Part shown: positions 1 to 9,092 of the stretch, in pieces
Position numbering within the stretch: the stretch's first letter is position 1
Layout of the letters: the number at the start of each line of letters is the position of its first letter
Position numbers and translations under genes: made by a program
Source of the DNA: Niveispirillum lacus
Lineage (GTDB): Bacteria > Pseudomonadota > Alphaproteobacteria > Azospirillales > Azospirillaceae
Reading direction: 5' to 3'
Assembly (NCBI RefSeq): GCF_002251795.1
Contig: NZ_NOXU01000029.1
Coordinates: 248,001-312,000, forward strand
DNA: 64,000 nucleotides
The notes under the pieces: model-generated
The model's input: only the letters and a program-made list of their open reading frames with translations
Told to the model about the DNA's origin: nothing
Databases searched by the model: none

Positions 1-616
1 TGGCCGCCCGCTGGAAACCCTGCTGGCTACCTGGGGCCTGTCACTGGTGTTGCAACAGGCTGTGCGGTCCATCTTTGGGCCCACCAACATGGAAGTCGGA
101 AATCCAGCCTGGATGGCCGGCGCCTTCCAGGTGGGGGAAGTGACCATCACCTATGGCCGCATGTGGATATTTCTGTTCGGGCTGATGGTCTTTGCCGCCC
201 TGATGCTGTTGCTGCGCCGGACGCCACTGGGTTTGCAGATGCGGGCGGTGACGCAGAACCGTTCCATGGCGCGGGCCATGGGAATTCGCACGGCGCGCGT
301 CGATGCGCTGACCTTTGGCCTTGGCTCCGGCATCGCCGGGCTGGCGGGGGTCGCCCTGTCGCAGATCGACAATGTCAGCCCCAATCTGGGCCAGGGCTAC
401 ATCATCGACAGTTTCATGATCGTGATCTTTGGCGGCGTCGGTAACCTGTGGGGAACCCTGGTTGGGGCCCTGTCACTGGGCATCGTCAATAAGCTGTTGG
501 AACCCTTGGCCGGCGCCGTGCTGGGCAAGATTCTGGTGCTGGTCGGCATCATCCTGTTCATCCAGGCGCGTCCGCGGGGCCTTTTCGCCCTGAAGGGCCG
601 TGCCATCGAACATTAA
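1..616 (+). CDS. urtB: Urea ABC transporter permease UrtB (partial, 5' end outside window)
   Basis: This is the C-terminal two thirds of an inner-membrane permease of the branched-chain amino acid/urea transporter family. The reading frame is open from base 2, so the gene starts upstream of the window. Hydrophobic helices are seen throughout, and the ending with the RPRGLFALKGRAIE signature is typical of UrtB rather than LivH. The order permease, permease, ATPase, ATPase that follows supports urtBCDE. UrtA, the periplasmic binding protein, would lie to the left. It would form the transmembrane pore for urea or short amides together with UrtC. The subfamily call rests on the C-terminal signature and gene order. 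Confidence 0.9.
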   Translation, partial: GRPLETLLATWGLSLVLQQAVRSIFGPTNMEVGNPAWMAGAFQVGEVTITYGRMWIFLFGLMVFAALMLLLRRTPLGLQMRAVTQNRSMARAMGIRTARVDALTFGLGSGIAGLAGVALSQIDNVSPNLGQGYIIDSFMIVIFGGVGNLWGTLVGALSLGIVNKLLEPLAGAVLGKILVLVGIILFIQARPRGLFALKGRAIEH

Positions 617-626
617 GGGGACGCCC

Positions 627-1769
627 ATGCAAGGCGGAATTCTGTTGCCACGCCTGGACCGGGCAGGCCTGATCTTTGGGGCGGTAGCGCTGGGTCTGGC
701 CATTCTGATCCCCATCTTGAACCTGATCGTGCCGACGGACAGCGCCTTTCATGTGCCCCCCCATGTGGTGGCGCTGATGGGCAAATATCTATGCTATGCC
801 CTGCTGGCTTTGTCGGTCGATCTGGTCTGGGGCTATTGCGGGATCCTGTCGCTGGGCCATGGGGCTTTCTTTGCCTTGGGCGGCTATGCGATGGGCATGT
901 ATCTGATGCGGCAGATCGGGCCGCGCGGCATGTATGGCCACCCCACCCTGCCCGACTTCATGGTGTTCCTGAACTGGCAGGAACTGCCTTGGTACTGGCT
1001 GGGCTTTGACCAGTTCTGGTTTGCGGCCATCATGGTGCTGCTGGCTCCGGGGCTGTTGGCCGGCTTACTGGGCTGGTTGGCCTTTCGCAGCCGGGTGACG
1101 GGCGTTTACCTGTCGATCATCACCCAGGCCATGACCTTTGCCCTGCTGCTGGCTTTCTTCCGCAATGATATGGGCTTCGGCGGCAATAACGGCCTGACCG
1201 ACTTCAAGGACATCCTGGGGGCGCCATTGCAGGCTGATGGCACGCGCAGTGCCCTGTTCGCCGCCTCTGCCATCGCCCTGGCCTTCGGGTTCATCCTGTG
1301 CCGATGGATTGTGCGGTCAAAGTTGGGGCGTGTGCTGGTCGCCATCCGCGATGCGGAAAGCCGCACACGGTTTCTGGGCTACCGGGTGGAACAGTACAAG
1401 CTACTGGTCTTTGTTACATCGGCCTGCATGGCCGGTGTGGCGGGCGCGCTCTATGTGCCGCAGGTCGGGATCATCAATCCCGGTGAGTTCAGCCCTGCCA
1501 ATTCGATCGAAGCGGTCATCTGGGTCGCCGTTGGCGGGCGCGGCACCTTGATCGGGTCGGTAATTGGGGCGGTTCTGGTCAATTTCGGCAAGACGCTGCT
1601 GACCAACGCCTTGCCGGAGATCTGGCTGTTCGCGCTGGGCGGCCTGTTCATTGCCGTCACCCTGTTCCTGCCGCGCGGCATTGTCGGCCTATGGACCGGC
1701 TACTGGGCAAAACGGCGCGAGAAACAGGCCGCATCCATCGCCACTCAACCCGTGACGGAGGGGTCATGA
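627..1769 (+). CDS. urtC: Urea ABC transporter permease UrtC
   Basis: This 380-residue inner-membrane permease pairs with UrtB. An AAGGGGA ribosome site lies just before the ATG at 627, only 10 bases after the urtB stop; an earlier in-frame start at 600 would overlap urtB and has no such site. The protein shows about ten hydrophobic segments and the conserved permease loop around AIRDAESRTRFLGY, which contacts the ATPase. Its stop overlaps the start of the next gene by four bases (ATGA), which indicates translational coupling. Length and the C-terminal LPRGIVGL motif match UrtC. Confidence 0.9.
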   Translation: MQGGILLPRLDRAGLIFGAVALGLAILIPILNLIVPTDSAFHVPPHVVALMGKYLCYALLALSVDLVWGYCGILSLGHGAFFALGGYAMGMYLMRQIGPRGMYGHPTLPDFMVFLNWQELPWYWLGFDQFWFAAIMVLLAPGLLAGLLGWLAFRSRVTGVYLSIITQAMTFALLLAFFRNDMGFGGNNGLTDFKDILGAPLQADGTRSALFAASAIALAFGFILCRWIVRSKLGRVLVAIRDAESRTRFLGYRVEQYKLLVFVTSACMAGVAGALYVPQVGIINPGEFSPANSIEAVIWVAVGGRGTLIGSVIGAVLVNFGKTLLTNALPEIWLFALGGLFIAVTLFLPRGIVGLWTGYWAKRREKQAASIATQPVTEGS

Positions 1770-2524
1770 TGTTGACCAAACCCGATCCGCAGCACACCCA
1801 GCTTTATCTGGATGGCGTCTCTGTCAGCTTTGACGGGTTCCGGGCACTGAACAACCTGTCGCTGATCATCATGCCGGGCGAAATGCGTGCCATCATCGGC
1901 CCCAATGGCGCGGGTAAGACCACGATGATGGATGTGATCACAGGCAAGACCAAGCCGGACAGGGGCACGATCCTGTTTGATGGCGACACCAACCTGACAG
2001 AGATGGACGAGGCCGGGATCGCCACGCTGGGCATTGGCCGGAAGTTTCAGAAACCGACCGTCTTTGAGAGCCACACCGTCTGGGACAATATCGATCTGGC
2101 GCTTGCAGGCAGGCGTGGACCCTTCGCCACACTGTTCCATCGTGACGGGGCCGATGATGACCGTATCCTGGCGATCCTGGAGACGATCCGCCTGTCCGGG
2201 CGGCGCGATGTCCTGGCCGGGGCCCTCAGCCATGGGCAGAAACAATGGCTGGAGATCGGCATGCTGCTGGCACAGGAACCCAAACTGCTGCTGGTTGATG
2301 AGCCGGTCGCGGGCATGACCGATGCCGAAACGGCGGAAACAGCACGGCTGCTGCGGGAGATTGCGCAGACCCGCTCCGTCGTCGTTGTCGAACATGACAT
2401 GACCTTTGTCCGTGATCTGGATGTGAAGGTGACGGTGCTGCATGAAGGCTCCGTGCTGTCCGACGGGTCGTTGGATCATGTCAGCGCCGATCCGCGCGTC
2501 ATCGAAGTCTATCTGGGGCGGTGA
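1766..2524 (+). CDS. urtD: Urea ABC transporter ATP-binding protein UrtD
   Basis: This ATPase subunit has a Walker A motif (GPNGAGKTT), a Q-loop region with RKFQKPTVFE that is characteristic of UrtD, a signature-like stretch LSHGQKQWLEIG, a Walker B LLLVDEP and a switch His in VVVEHD. It couples ATP hydrolysis to urea import through UrtBC. The start at 1766 overlaps the urtC stop by four bases; a longer frame opening at 1691 runs inside urtC and was not chosen. It is followed after three bases by urtE. Confidence 0.92.
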   Translation: MMLTKPDPQHTQLYLDGVSVSFDGFRALNNLSLIIMPGEMRAIIGPNGAGKTTMMDVITGKTKPDRGTILFDGDTNLTEMDEAGIATLGIGRKFQKPTVFESHTVWDNIDLALAGRRGPFATLFHRDGADDDRILAILETIRLSGRRDVLAGALSHGQKQWLEIGMLLAQEPKLLLVDEPVAGMTDAETAETARLLREIAQTRSVVVVEHDMTFVRDLDVKVTVLHEGSVLSDGSLDHVSADPRVIEVYLGR

Positions 2525-2527
2525 TCC

Positions 2528-3223
2528 ATGCTGAGTGTCAATGAAATCAACTTGCATTACGGTGCTGCCCAGGCGTTGCGCAGCGTCAGCGTTCTGGCCC
2601 AACCCGGCAAGGTCACCTGCCTGATGGGCCGCAACGGGGTGGGCAAATCCTCCACGCTGCGCGCTATCATCGGCCACCGCCCGATCAGCAGCGGCTCCAT
2701 CATCTGGGAGGGGGCGGATATCAGCAGGCTGCCGACGGAGGACCGGGCCCGGCGCGGCATCGCCTATGTGCCGCAGGGGCGGGAGATTTTCCCGCTGCTG
2801 ACCGTGAAGGAAAATCTCGAAACCGGCTTCGCCCCCCTGCCCCGCCGCCAGCGGTCCATCCCTGCTGAAATCTTCGAGCTGTTTCCGGTGTTGAAATCCA
2901 TGCTGTCGCGGCGGGGGGGTGATCTGTCGGGCGGGCAGCAGCAGCAACTGGCCATCGGTCGGGCCCTGGTCACCCGCCCGCGCCTGCTGCTGCTGGACGA
3001 ACCAACAGAGGGCATCCAGCCCAGCATCATCAAGGATATCGGCCGTGCTATCTCCTGGCTGCGCGACCGCGGCGACATGGCAATTGTGCTGGTTGAACAA
3101 TATTTTGAGTTTGCCCGCGATCTGGCCGACCTTTACGCCGTCCTGGATCGGGGTGAGGTGGTTATCGCAGGGGACAAAGCCGGGCTGGTTGAAACGGAGG
3201 TGCGCAAATTCCTGACGGTATGA
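2528..3223 (+). CDS. urtE: Urea ABC transporter ATP-binding protein UrtE
   Basis: The second ATPase of the urea transporter is 231 residues long. It has Walker A (GRNGVGKSS), the UrtE-type stretch YVPQGREIFPLLTVKENLETGF, signature LSGGQQQQLAIGRAL, Walker B LLLLDEPTEGIQPSI and the switch-His motif VLVEQYF. UrtE usually closes the urtABCDE operon, which is also the case here. Downstream comes a transposase remnant rather than urease genes, so the local operon ends here. Confidence 0.92.
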   Translation: MLSVNEINLHYGAAQALRSVSVLAQPGKVTCLMGRNGVGKSSTLRAIIGHRPISSGSIIWEGADISRLPTEDRARRGIAYVPQGREIFPLLTVKENLETGFAPLPRRQRSIPAEIFELFPVLKSMLSRRGGDLSGGQQQQLAIGRALVTRPRLLLLDEPTEGIQPSIIKDIGRAISWLRDRGDMAIVLVEQYFEFARDLADLYAVLDRGEVVIAGDKAGLVETEVRKFLTV

Positions 3224-3668
3224 CGGAGGGCCCAGCCTGGGGAGAGTTGGTTGCATTGACCAGGCAGAAGACCCACCATCTGCGGCGTCAGGGGTATGTC
3301 GTCAATCACAAGCGGGTACGCCGGCTGATGGGCTTGGTTCACCATGGCGACCGTGGGCCCCAATATCTGTCCATCCGCTACACCGAGAGGCTCGCGGAAG
3401 CCGGCATTGAACCCTCGGTTGGCAGCGTCGGAGACAGCGACGACAATGCCCTGGCCGAAACGATCAACGGGCTGTTCAAGGCCGAGGTCATCCAGCGTCG
3501 CTGCCCCTGGCGCAGCGCCGGGGGCGTGGAATAAACCACCCTGGAATCGGTCGACGGGTTCAACAACCGACGCCTGCTCGCGCCCATCGGAAACATTCCG
3601 CCCGCGGAAGCTGCGGCCAACTTCTATGCTGCTCTGGAAACTACAGCCGAGGCAACGTGCGTCATAAA
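3220..3668 (+). pseudogene. IS3-family transposase (OrfB) remnant
   Basis: The frame encodes pieces of an IS3-type OrfB in the right order but with the middle missing. An N-terminal piece (HLRRQGYVVNHKRVRRLMGL) is joined directly to the catalytic piece (HHGDRGPQYLSIRYTERLAEAGI, then NALAETINGLFKAEVI). A TAA stop at 3532-3534 then interrupts it, although the C-terminal piece (GFNNRRLLAPIGNIPPAEA) continues in the same frame. The first catalytic Asp region is deleted, so it cannot be active. No terminal repeats were found around it. Its first codons overlap the urtE stop, so part of the left end may simply be junction sequence. Confidence 0.75.
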
Positions 3669-3934
3669 TTCAGGCCTCTGGCAAACCCGGAGTGGTTCAC
3701 AAAGCCAGGAACGGAAGGGTCATCCTCCAATCGTTCTGGAATTAACTGCCACCCAAACGCCAGTTGCCAACCATGTTCATCATGACTGTCGGGCATCAGA
3801 TCCGGCGGACAAAGGCTGACAGCATTGATGTCAGATCAAGCGTGGCTGACTTTGGTTGAAAATGGCCAGCTTGTTTATCCTCCCCTCTACGTCGTGACCA
3901 CCTGATTGATCAAAGCGTGATCTTGATTGCCGTT
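3669..3934. other. Intergenic stretch with no recognised gene
   Basis: About 265 bases lie between the transposase remnant and the end of the peptide-biosynthesis operon that runs in from the right. I see no open frame with family resemblance, no strong hairpin and no repeat here. It probably holds the end of the minus-strand operon transcript and decayed mobile DNA. Confidence 0.5.
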
Positions 3935-4750
3935 TCAACGTGCATTGTTGTAGCGGGTCGTCTGCTGAAGGATTGGGCCATCAATCTCGCCCAGCACCTG
4001 CCAGGCCAGAGCGGTCAACCGGGTCATATCCCCATTCAGCGCCTGTCGACAGGCCTCCTCAAGAGCCACCATCCGCTCTGGCGTGCGCTCGGCCAGCCGG
4101 TCGAGCGACCAGTTCCCCGGCAAGTACCAGTCACGCGCCTGTCCAGCACTGATTACCAGCACCATTTCCACAAGATTGATCAGCCCAAGCATGGTCTGCA
4201 CCGGCCCCTTACCGGCATGCAGATCCATGAAACGGTTGGTGGCGGTGCCGCGCAGATTCTCGATAAGGCGGGGATCTGGTGGCAACGGTCCCAGTTCCAG
4301 AATGGACCGCGCCTCCGCCTGTAGGCGGTTGAACAGGTTCTCATCACCTGTCAGGAGCGAGGCATGGTCCAGTGCGTTGGCGATGAACGGATATTGCCGG
4401 CGATCCTGGCGGGGACGCACCAGCAATTCATAAAAACTGTTCGTGTCAAACAGATTGCATTCCAGGGGCACGCCTTCAAAAATCAAACTGCGCTTTTCTG
4501 ACACTCTGCCAGAGGCGACAATGACATAAAGATCGATGTCGGACAGCGCACCCACCGTGCCACGCGCTACGGAACCGAACAGGAAGGCCATGGCAACATC
4601 CTTAAATTCCCGCCGGACATAACTATGGGCAATGTCCCGCAGTTCCGATGAACCAAGGCGGCCGGAAATGCTGTCCGCCCGCAAGCTGCCCAACTGGTCG
4701 AGGAAGGCTGTCCTGGTCTGTTCATCCAGCAGGTTTGCGTATGTCATCAA
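3935..4750 (-). CDS. Nucleotidyltransferase-domain protein at the end of the modified-peptide operon
   Basis: This 271-residue protein has a DNA polymerase beta-type nucleotidyltransferase motif. FLFGSVARG (around residues 57-64) is followed by SDIDL (around 70-74), giving the paired Asp residues that bind metal. The rest, to residue 271, is a predicted helical C-terminal part with no motif I recognise. Its start overlaps the Fic gene stop by four bases, so the two are translated together. Possible roles are modification of a peptide, a host protein or RNA, or the antitoxin half of a pair with Fic; none is shown by the sequence. Standalone MNT antitoxins are usually shorter (about 100-140 residues). 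Confidence 0.75.
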   Translation of the reverse strand: MMTYANLLDEQTRTAFLDQLGSLRADSISGRLGSSELRDIAHSYVRREFKDVAMAFLFGSVARGTVGALSDIDLYVIVASGRVSEKRSLIFEGVPLECNLFDTNSFYELLVRPRQDRRQYPFIANALDHASLLTGDENLFNRLQAEARSILELGPLPPDPRLIENLRGTATNRFMDLHAGKGPVQTMLGLINLVEMVLVISAGQARDWYLPGNWSLDRLAERTPERMVALEEACRQALNGDMTRLTALAWQVLGEIDGPILQQTTRYNNAR

Positions 4751-5589
4751 ACTCTTCCTTCACCGGGGGGAATGGAACCGATAAGCGCCGGAAGGCGCGT
4801 TAGGGCATGTGTCAGCATCTGCAACAGGAAGGCGACCCAGGCACTCCATTGGCCGGCCTGTGTGATCTGCCGCAGGCGGTAATCGTGATAAGTGCGGTTG
4901 GACCAGACCACGAGATCGATCGGCAGTTGGGACAGATCACGGTCCAGGCAGGCACCGATCCCGGCCAGCAACAGGCGGCGGCTGGTGCGGCCGTTGCCAT
5001 CGGCGAACGGGTGCAGGAAATTGATCGAGGCATAGCAGGCCGCCAGCAATGCCAGATTGCCGGCAGCGACCGCGCGATTGGCCTGCGCCATCAGCAAGGC
5101 CATCCCCTCTTCCAGCAACGGCGCGGGTGGTGCCTGGAAATCAATGCTCTCATCCGCCCGCCGCAGCGCAATGGAATCCTTGCGGATGCCCGACAGGGTT
5201 CCCGGCAGAAGTGCCGCCTGCAAAGCCACCAGATCGCGGGACATCGCCTGCCCGGTCTTGAGGCGCAAACCTAGGGTCCGCAGGGCATCTGTCACGGCGG
5301 GCATATCGGGGCGCGCGATCCGCGCGGCGATTTCTACGCTGATCGGTGCCCGCTGGATGCGACCGGCCGGAATCTGCGCAACCCTGTCGATCGGCAGGAT
5401 CAGTTCCGGCCATAAGGGCGCGGGCAGACAGGGCGGCAGGTCTGCCAGCAAGGGTGCCGTCTGCCGCACAGCCTGTACCAGTTCGGCCTGAAGACGCGGG
5501 TGGTCACCCCCCCACTCGGCGATATGGGCCAGGGCTTCCAAGTGTCGCTGCCGGTCAAACCCCGGCGGAATACCGGTATTAGCGGACAC
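4747..5589 (-). CDS. Fic-domain protein
   Basis: This 280-residue Fic protein carries a complete active-site motif HPFADGNGR at about residues 193-201. Fic enzymes usually transfer AMP (or another phosphate-containing group) to hydroxyl side chains of target proteins. I do not see a clear inhibitory helix motif of the (S/T)xxxE(G/N) type. Its start overlaps the exporter gene stop by 11 bases and its stop overlaps the nucleotidyltransferase start by four, so it is embedded in the peptide operon. It could act in regulation, self-protection or as an added modification enzyme; the sequence alone does not decide. Confidence 0.85.
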   Translation of the reverse strand: MSANTGIPPGFDRQRHLEALAHIAEWGGDHPRLQAELVQAVRQTAPLLADLPPCLPAPLWPELILPIDRVAQIPAGRIQRAPISVEIAARIARPDMPAVTDALRTLGLRLKTGQAMSRDLVALQAALLPGTLSGIRKDSIALRRADESIDFQAPPAPLLEEGMALLMAQANRAVAAGNLALLAACYASINFLHPFADGNGRTSRRLLLAGIGACLDRDLSQLPIDLVVWSNRTYHDYRLRQITQAGQWSAWVAFLLQMLTHALTRLPALIGSIPPGEGRV

Positions 5590-7684
5590 GGTTGAGCCTG
5601 CCCCCGGTCAGTTGGTAAACCTGCGCGGCGCGGCGCAGTGCCGCTTCGCGATGGGCGACGATCACTGTGGTCATGTGCAGAGAGGCGATATTGTCGACAA
5701 TCTTTGCCTCGGTCTGCGGATCCAGATTGGACGTCGCCTCATCCAGGATCAAAATCTGCGGCATCTGATAGAGGCAGCGGGCAATCAGCAAACGCTGACG
5801 CTGGCCCGCCGACAATCCGACGCCCGCCTCCCCCACCAGCGTGTCGTATCGCATCTGCATATTCCTGATATCATCATCCAGCGCCGCCATGCTGGCGGCC
5901 CAGTGCACGCGCGGCAGGTCCGGTTCGTCCTCGAACAGCGAGATATTGTCCAAAATGGTGCCGGCAAAGGGTGTTTCGCCTTGCATCACCACCGCCATGC
6001 GATGGGGCATCAGATGCCGGGTGGTGGGGGTGATACGGTCACGGTCCAGACGTATTTCCCCCGCTGTCGGGGCGCGCAGCCCCAGCAAGAGGTTGAGCAA
6101 GGTCGTCTTGCCGGCACCGGAGGATCCGACGATGCCCACGGTCTCACCCGGCTGAATTTCCAGGGAAATATCCTGGAACAGCCACGGCAGATGGGGTGCG
6201 TAACGAAAAGAGCAGCGGTCAAGAGTGAGACCGATCTGGCCTTCCGTCTTACCCGGCCGGTGGGCCGCACCGGCGGCTCCGGCCATATTGCCTGCCGTGA
6301 GCGGCTCTGCCACGAATTCTGCCACGCGCCCGACATGGGCGGCTGTGGTGGTCAGATCGACGATGGCAGATTCCAGCTTCGAAACTTTGCCGGTCAGTTG
6401 TCCCATGAAGGCCATATAAGCCACCAGCATGCCGACGCTCATGGTTTTATCATCCACAGACTGCACGCCAAGCGCCAAAACGGCCGCCGTTTGGACCAGC
6501 GTCAGCGCCTCGGTTGAGACCATCAAGGCGAGATTGCCCATCGCCGCACGCTCACCAGCATGCATGGAGTCGAACACCCGGCGCCCCCAGCGAGCGTGCA
6601 CCATGCTTTCCAGCCCGAAGATGCGCAGCGGCACAATGTTGCGGATGGCCTCTAGCAGTAGTGAACTTTCCGCCGAGGCGGCAACAGACGCCTCATTGGT
6701 CAGAATCTTCATGCGGCGACCGATGATGCGCACCAGAATGAGTTTCGCCGCGACCACCGCCACCACGATCACTGTGCTCCACAGGTCATAGAGAGCCATG
6801 ATCACCAGGAGCACCACCGACATCAGCCCTTCGGAAAGGGAGGTAACGACATTGTCCGTCAGGGTGCGCTGGATCTGCCGCAGTGGCGACAGCCGGGTCA
6901 GAATGTCGCCCGTTGATCGTTCCTCGAAGAAGGTGGTAGGCAGCCGCAGCAGGCGATAGACAATCCAGTTCATCAGGTCCAGCGACGCCGTGGTGCCGAG
7001 CGATACCGAGAAAAGACCCCGCGCGGCCATGGTCAGCAGCGACATCACAGCGACGATCGCAAAGACGACGAACATGGATGCCACCAGGTCGTGCCGCCCC
7101 CGCAAGATCACATCATCAATCAGGACTTGGCTGAACAGCGGCAGCCCCAAGGTCAGCAACTGCAACACAAGCGACAGGCCGATCAACAACGGAATGCCAC
7201 CCTGCATGGTCAGGGTGCGGGTCAACAGGGTGGCGACATTGAATTCCGATCCCGTCCTACCGGCCTTCGCAGCAGCGGGTTCGAAATGCGGTGATGGCCG
7301 CACCAGCATGACGAAGCCGGTGAAATGGTCGGAGATGACCGCCCATGGCACCCGCCTTTCGCCGATGGCGGGATCATGTATCCAGGCATAGCGGCGCGAT
7401 GCCCGCACCAGCACCACAAAATGGCGCATGTCCCAGTGCAGCACCGCCGGCAGCCGGATGCTTTTCAAATGCTCCAGTTCCAGGCGGTACGGTTCGCATT
7501 CCAGACCGTGATCCGTGGCAATGGCCATCATCTGCCGCAGGGTCGTACCCCGGAACGAAGTCGGGGTGGCGCGCCGCAGATCGGCGAGCGATACAGCGCG
7601 ACCGAAGGAGGCGAAGATCATCGACAGGCAGGCTAATCCGCACTCGCTCGGCTCAGACTGCAAGATGACCGGAGTTCTCGGCAT
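5579..7684 (-). CDS. C39 peptidase-containing ABC exporter for the modified peptide
   Basis: This bifunctional inner-membrane exporter has about 701 residues. The N-terminal C39 Cys-peptidase domain has Gln9, Cys15 (SECGLACL), His88 (RHFVVLV) and Asp104 (IHDPA), so all the residues for cleaving a leader after a double Gly are present. A six-helix membrane domain follows (about 165-440). The ATPase domain has Walker A GSSGAGKTT (about 519), signature LSAGQRQRLLIAR and Walker B ILILDEATSNLD. The start at 7684 was preferred because it opens directly on the peptidase domain and has AGGA upstream; a longer frame from 7753 would overlap the adaptor gene. It should cut the YGG site of the precursor encoded at 12324-12521 during export. 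Confidence 0.93.
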   Translation of the reverse strand: MPRTPVILQSEPSECGLACLSMIFASFGRAVSLADLRRATPTSFRGTTLRQMMAIATDHGLECEPYRLELEHLKSIRLPAVLHWDMRHFVVLVRASRRYAWIHDPAIGERRVPWAVISDHFTGFVMLVRPSPHFEPAAAKAGRTGSEFNVATLLTRTLTMQGGIPLLIGLSLVLQLLTLGLPLFSQVLIDDVILRGRHDLVASMFVVFAIVAVMSLLTMAARGLFSVSLGTTASLDLMNWIVYRLLRLPTTFFEERSTGDILTRLSPLRQIQRTLTDNVVTSLSEGLMSVVLLVIMALYDLWSTVIVVAVVAAKLILVRIIGRRMKILTNEASVAASAESSLLLEAIRNIVPLRIFGLESMVHARWGRRVFDSMHAGERAAMGNLALMVSTEALTLVQTAAVLALGVQSVDDKTMSVGMLVAYMAFMGQLTGKVSKLESAIVDLTTTAAHVGRVAEFVAEPLTAGNMAGAAGAAHRPGKTEGQIGLTLDRCSFRYAPHLPWLFQDISLEIQPGETVGIVGSSGAGKTTLLNLLLGLRAPTAGEIRLDRDRITPTTRHLMPHRMAVVMQGETPFAGTILDNISLFEDEPDLPRVHWAASMAALDDDIRNMQMRYDTLVGEAGVGLSAGQRQRLLIARCLYQMPQILILDEATSNLDPQTEAKIVDNIASLHMTTVIVAHREAALRRAAQVYQLTGGRLNRVR

Positions 7685-7715
7685 GATGGGTCCTGATGGT
7701 TTGGAATGCCGCTTG

Positions 7716-9092
7716 TCAGGCTTGTGGTGTCGGCGTTTCGGGCCGCAGCCCATAACGCTTCATCATCTCCCGCAGCATGAAGGCCATGGGGTCGATGAGG
7801 CGCAGCAGCAGCGGCCGCACGCTCATCACGATCTCGCCGTTCAGGGTCATGCCAGGCTTCAGGTCGATCACACGGCCCCGCACCATGAACGGTTCCGTCA
7901 GGCGGACCCGAATACGGTAGGCGGGGTTCGTGCGATCCATCCATTCCGGCAGATAGCTGGGCGGCACCAGGGCTTGGGATACGACGCGGACTTCACCGGA
8001 AATGGACCCGAACAGGTGGGCCGGAAACGCATCCAGTCGAAGTGATACCGGCATGGCAGCTTCCACGGCGCCGATGCTGTCGCTGCGGACGAACAGATCG
8101 ACCTCCAGCGGATCATCGGGCACCACCATGGTCAGCACGGGCTTGTCCGGTGCCACGGGTGCGCCGCGATTGACGCTGATGGAGGCCACGATCCCATCAT
8201 AGGGGGCGGTGATGCTGATGGCCTGATCGGTATCGATATCGACCAGCTTTTCCTTCAGTTCCGCAATTTCCTGGTTGATCAGTGCCGCGTTCATGTCGAC
8301 GCGGGCGCGCGCCTCGCTGATTTCGGGATCAAGCTGCTGGAGATGCAGGGCCAGCGTCCGCAGGCTGTTGCGCCGGTCGCGCAGGTCGACTTCTGCCTTC
8401 AGCAGATCCGTTTGCGCCTTCTCTGTCTGCAAGGCGGTTGAGTTGCCCGCCTGGCGCAGCACGCCCGCGCGTTCCATCTGCACCCGCAGGATTTCGACCA
8501 CCTGCCCTTGCTGTTCTACCGCCTGGCGGGCGATTTCAATACGGTCGGGCAACGTCAGCCGCTCCTGCTCCAGCCGCAGGACCGTTGCCAGATCAATGTC
8601 GCGCTGCCGTGCGGCCCGCTGTTCCAGTTGGGATATCTGGGCCCGCAATTCCTGAAAACGGGAACTGGCGGCACTGACACCCTTGGAGCCATGGAGATCG
8701 ATGGTCACCACCGCCAGGACCTCGCCGGCCTTTACGGCCTGCCCTTCATGCACCCGCAGTTCGGTGATGGTGCCACGGACGCTGGAAAGGACGCGGCCAA
8801 TACCGCCGACCGGCACCACTTCCCCCGGCGCTGTGACCACTTCGGAAAAAGGTGCTGCGGACAGACCGAGGATGAGGGCAAACCCCAGGGTCAACATCCA
8901 CTTGCCAAAGATACGCTTGGGACGGGGATCGAAGAAGGTCTCCGACCCCCAGGTGAGAAAGCGCCGCGCCTCGGCCACCTCGCGGCGGAAGCCTACCGGC
9001 TGTTCGGGCAGGGCCGACGATGCCGTCGCCTCGGGGTGGCCAGATGGGGGGTGCGGGGAATGCGCCGGTTTGCGGATGTCTGTCATGCTCAT
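7716..9092 (-). CDS. HlyD-family periplasmic adaptor of the peptide exporter
   Basis: The 458-residue protein has a cytoplasmic N-terminal tail, one membrane helix near residues 63-82 (MLTLGFALILGLSAA), a lipoyl/barrel-sandwich half-motif (GTITELRVHEGQAVKAGEVLA), a long coiled-coil hairpin rich in Glu, Gln and Arg (about 140-280), the second half-motif (APYDGIVASI) and a beta-barrel C-terminus. This is the membrane fusion layout of type I secretion. It would link the ABC exporter to an outer-membrane channel; no TolC gene lies in this window. It overlaps the S9 peptidase stop by four bases (ATGA). Confidence 0.92.
   Translation of the reverse strand: MSMTDIRKPAHSPHPPSGHPEATASSALPEQPVGFRREVAEARRFLTWGSETFFDPRPKRIFGKWMLTLGFALILGLSAAPFSEVVTAPGEVVPVGGIGRVLSSVRGTITELRVHEGQAVKAGEVLAVVTIDLHGSKGVSAASSRFQELRAQISQLEQRAARQRDIDLATVLRLEQERLTLPDRIEIARQAVEQQGQVVEILRVQMERAGVLRQAGNSTALQTEKAQTDLLKAEVDLRDRRNSLRTLALHLQQLDPEISEARARVDMNAALINQEIAELKEKLVDIDTDQAISITAPYDGIVASISVNRGAPVAPDKPVLTMVVPDDPLEVDLFVRSDSIGAVEAAMPVSLRLDAFPAHLFGSISGEVRVVSQALVPPSYLPEWMDRTNPAYRIRVRLTEPFMVRGRVIDLKPGMTLNGEIVMSVRPLLLRLIDPMAFMLREMMKRYGLRPETPTPQA

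Noticed and set aside
1745-3256. A 503-codon minus-strand open frame
   Set aside because: It is the antisense shadow of urtD and urtE, whose motifs are complete; its translation shows no family resemblance.
3220-3534. A small functional gene after urtE
   Set aside because: The translation is a deleted IS3 transposase with an in-frame stop before its C-terminal part.
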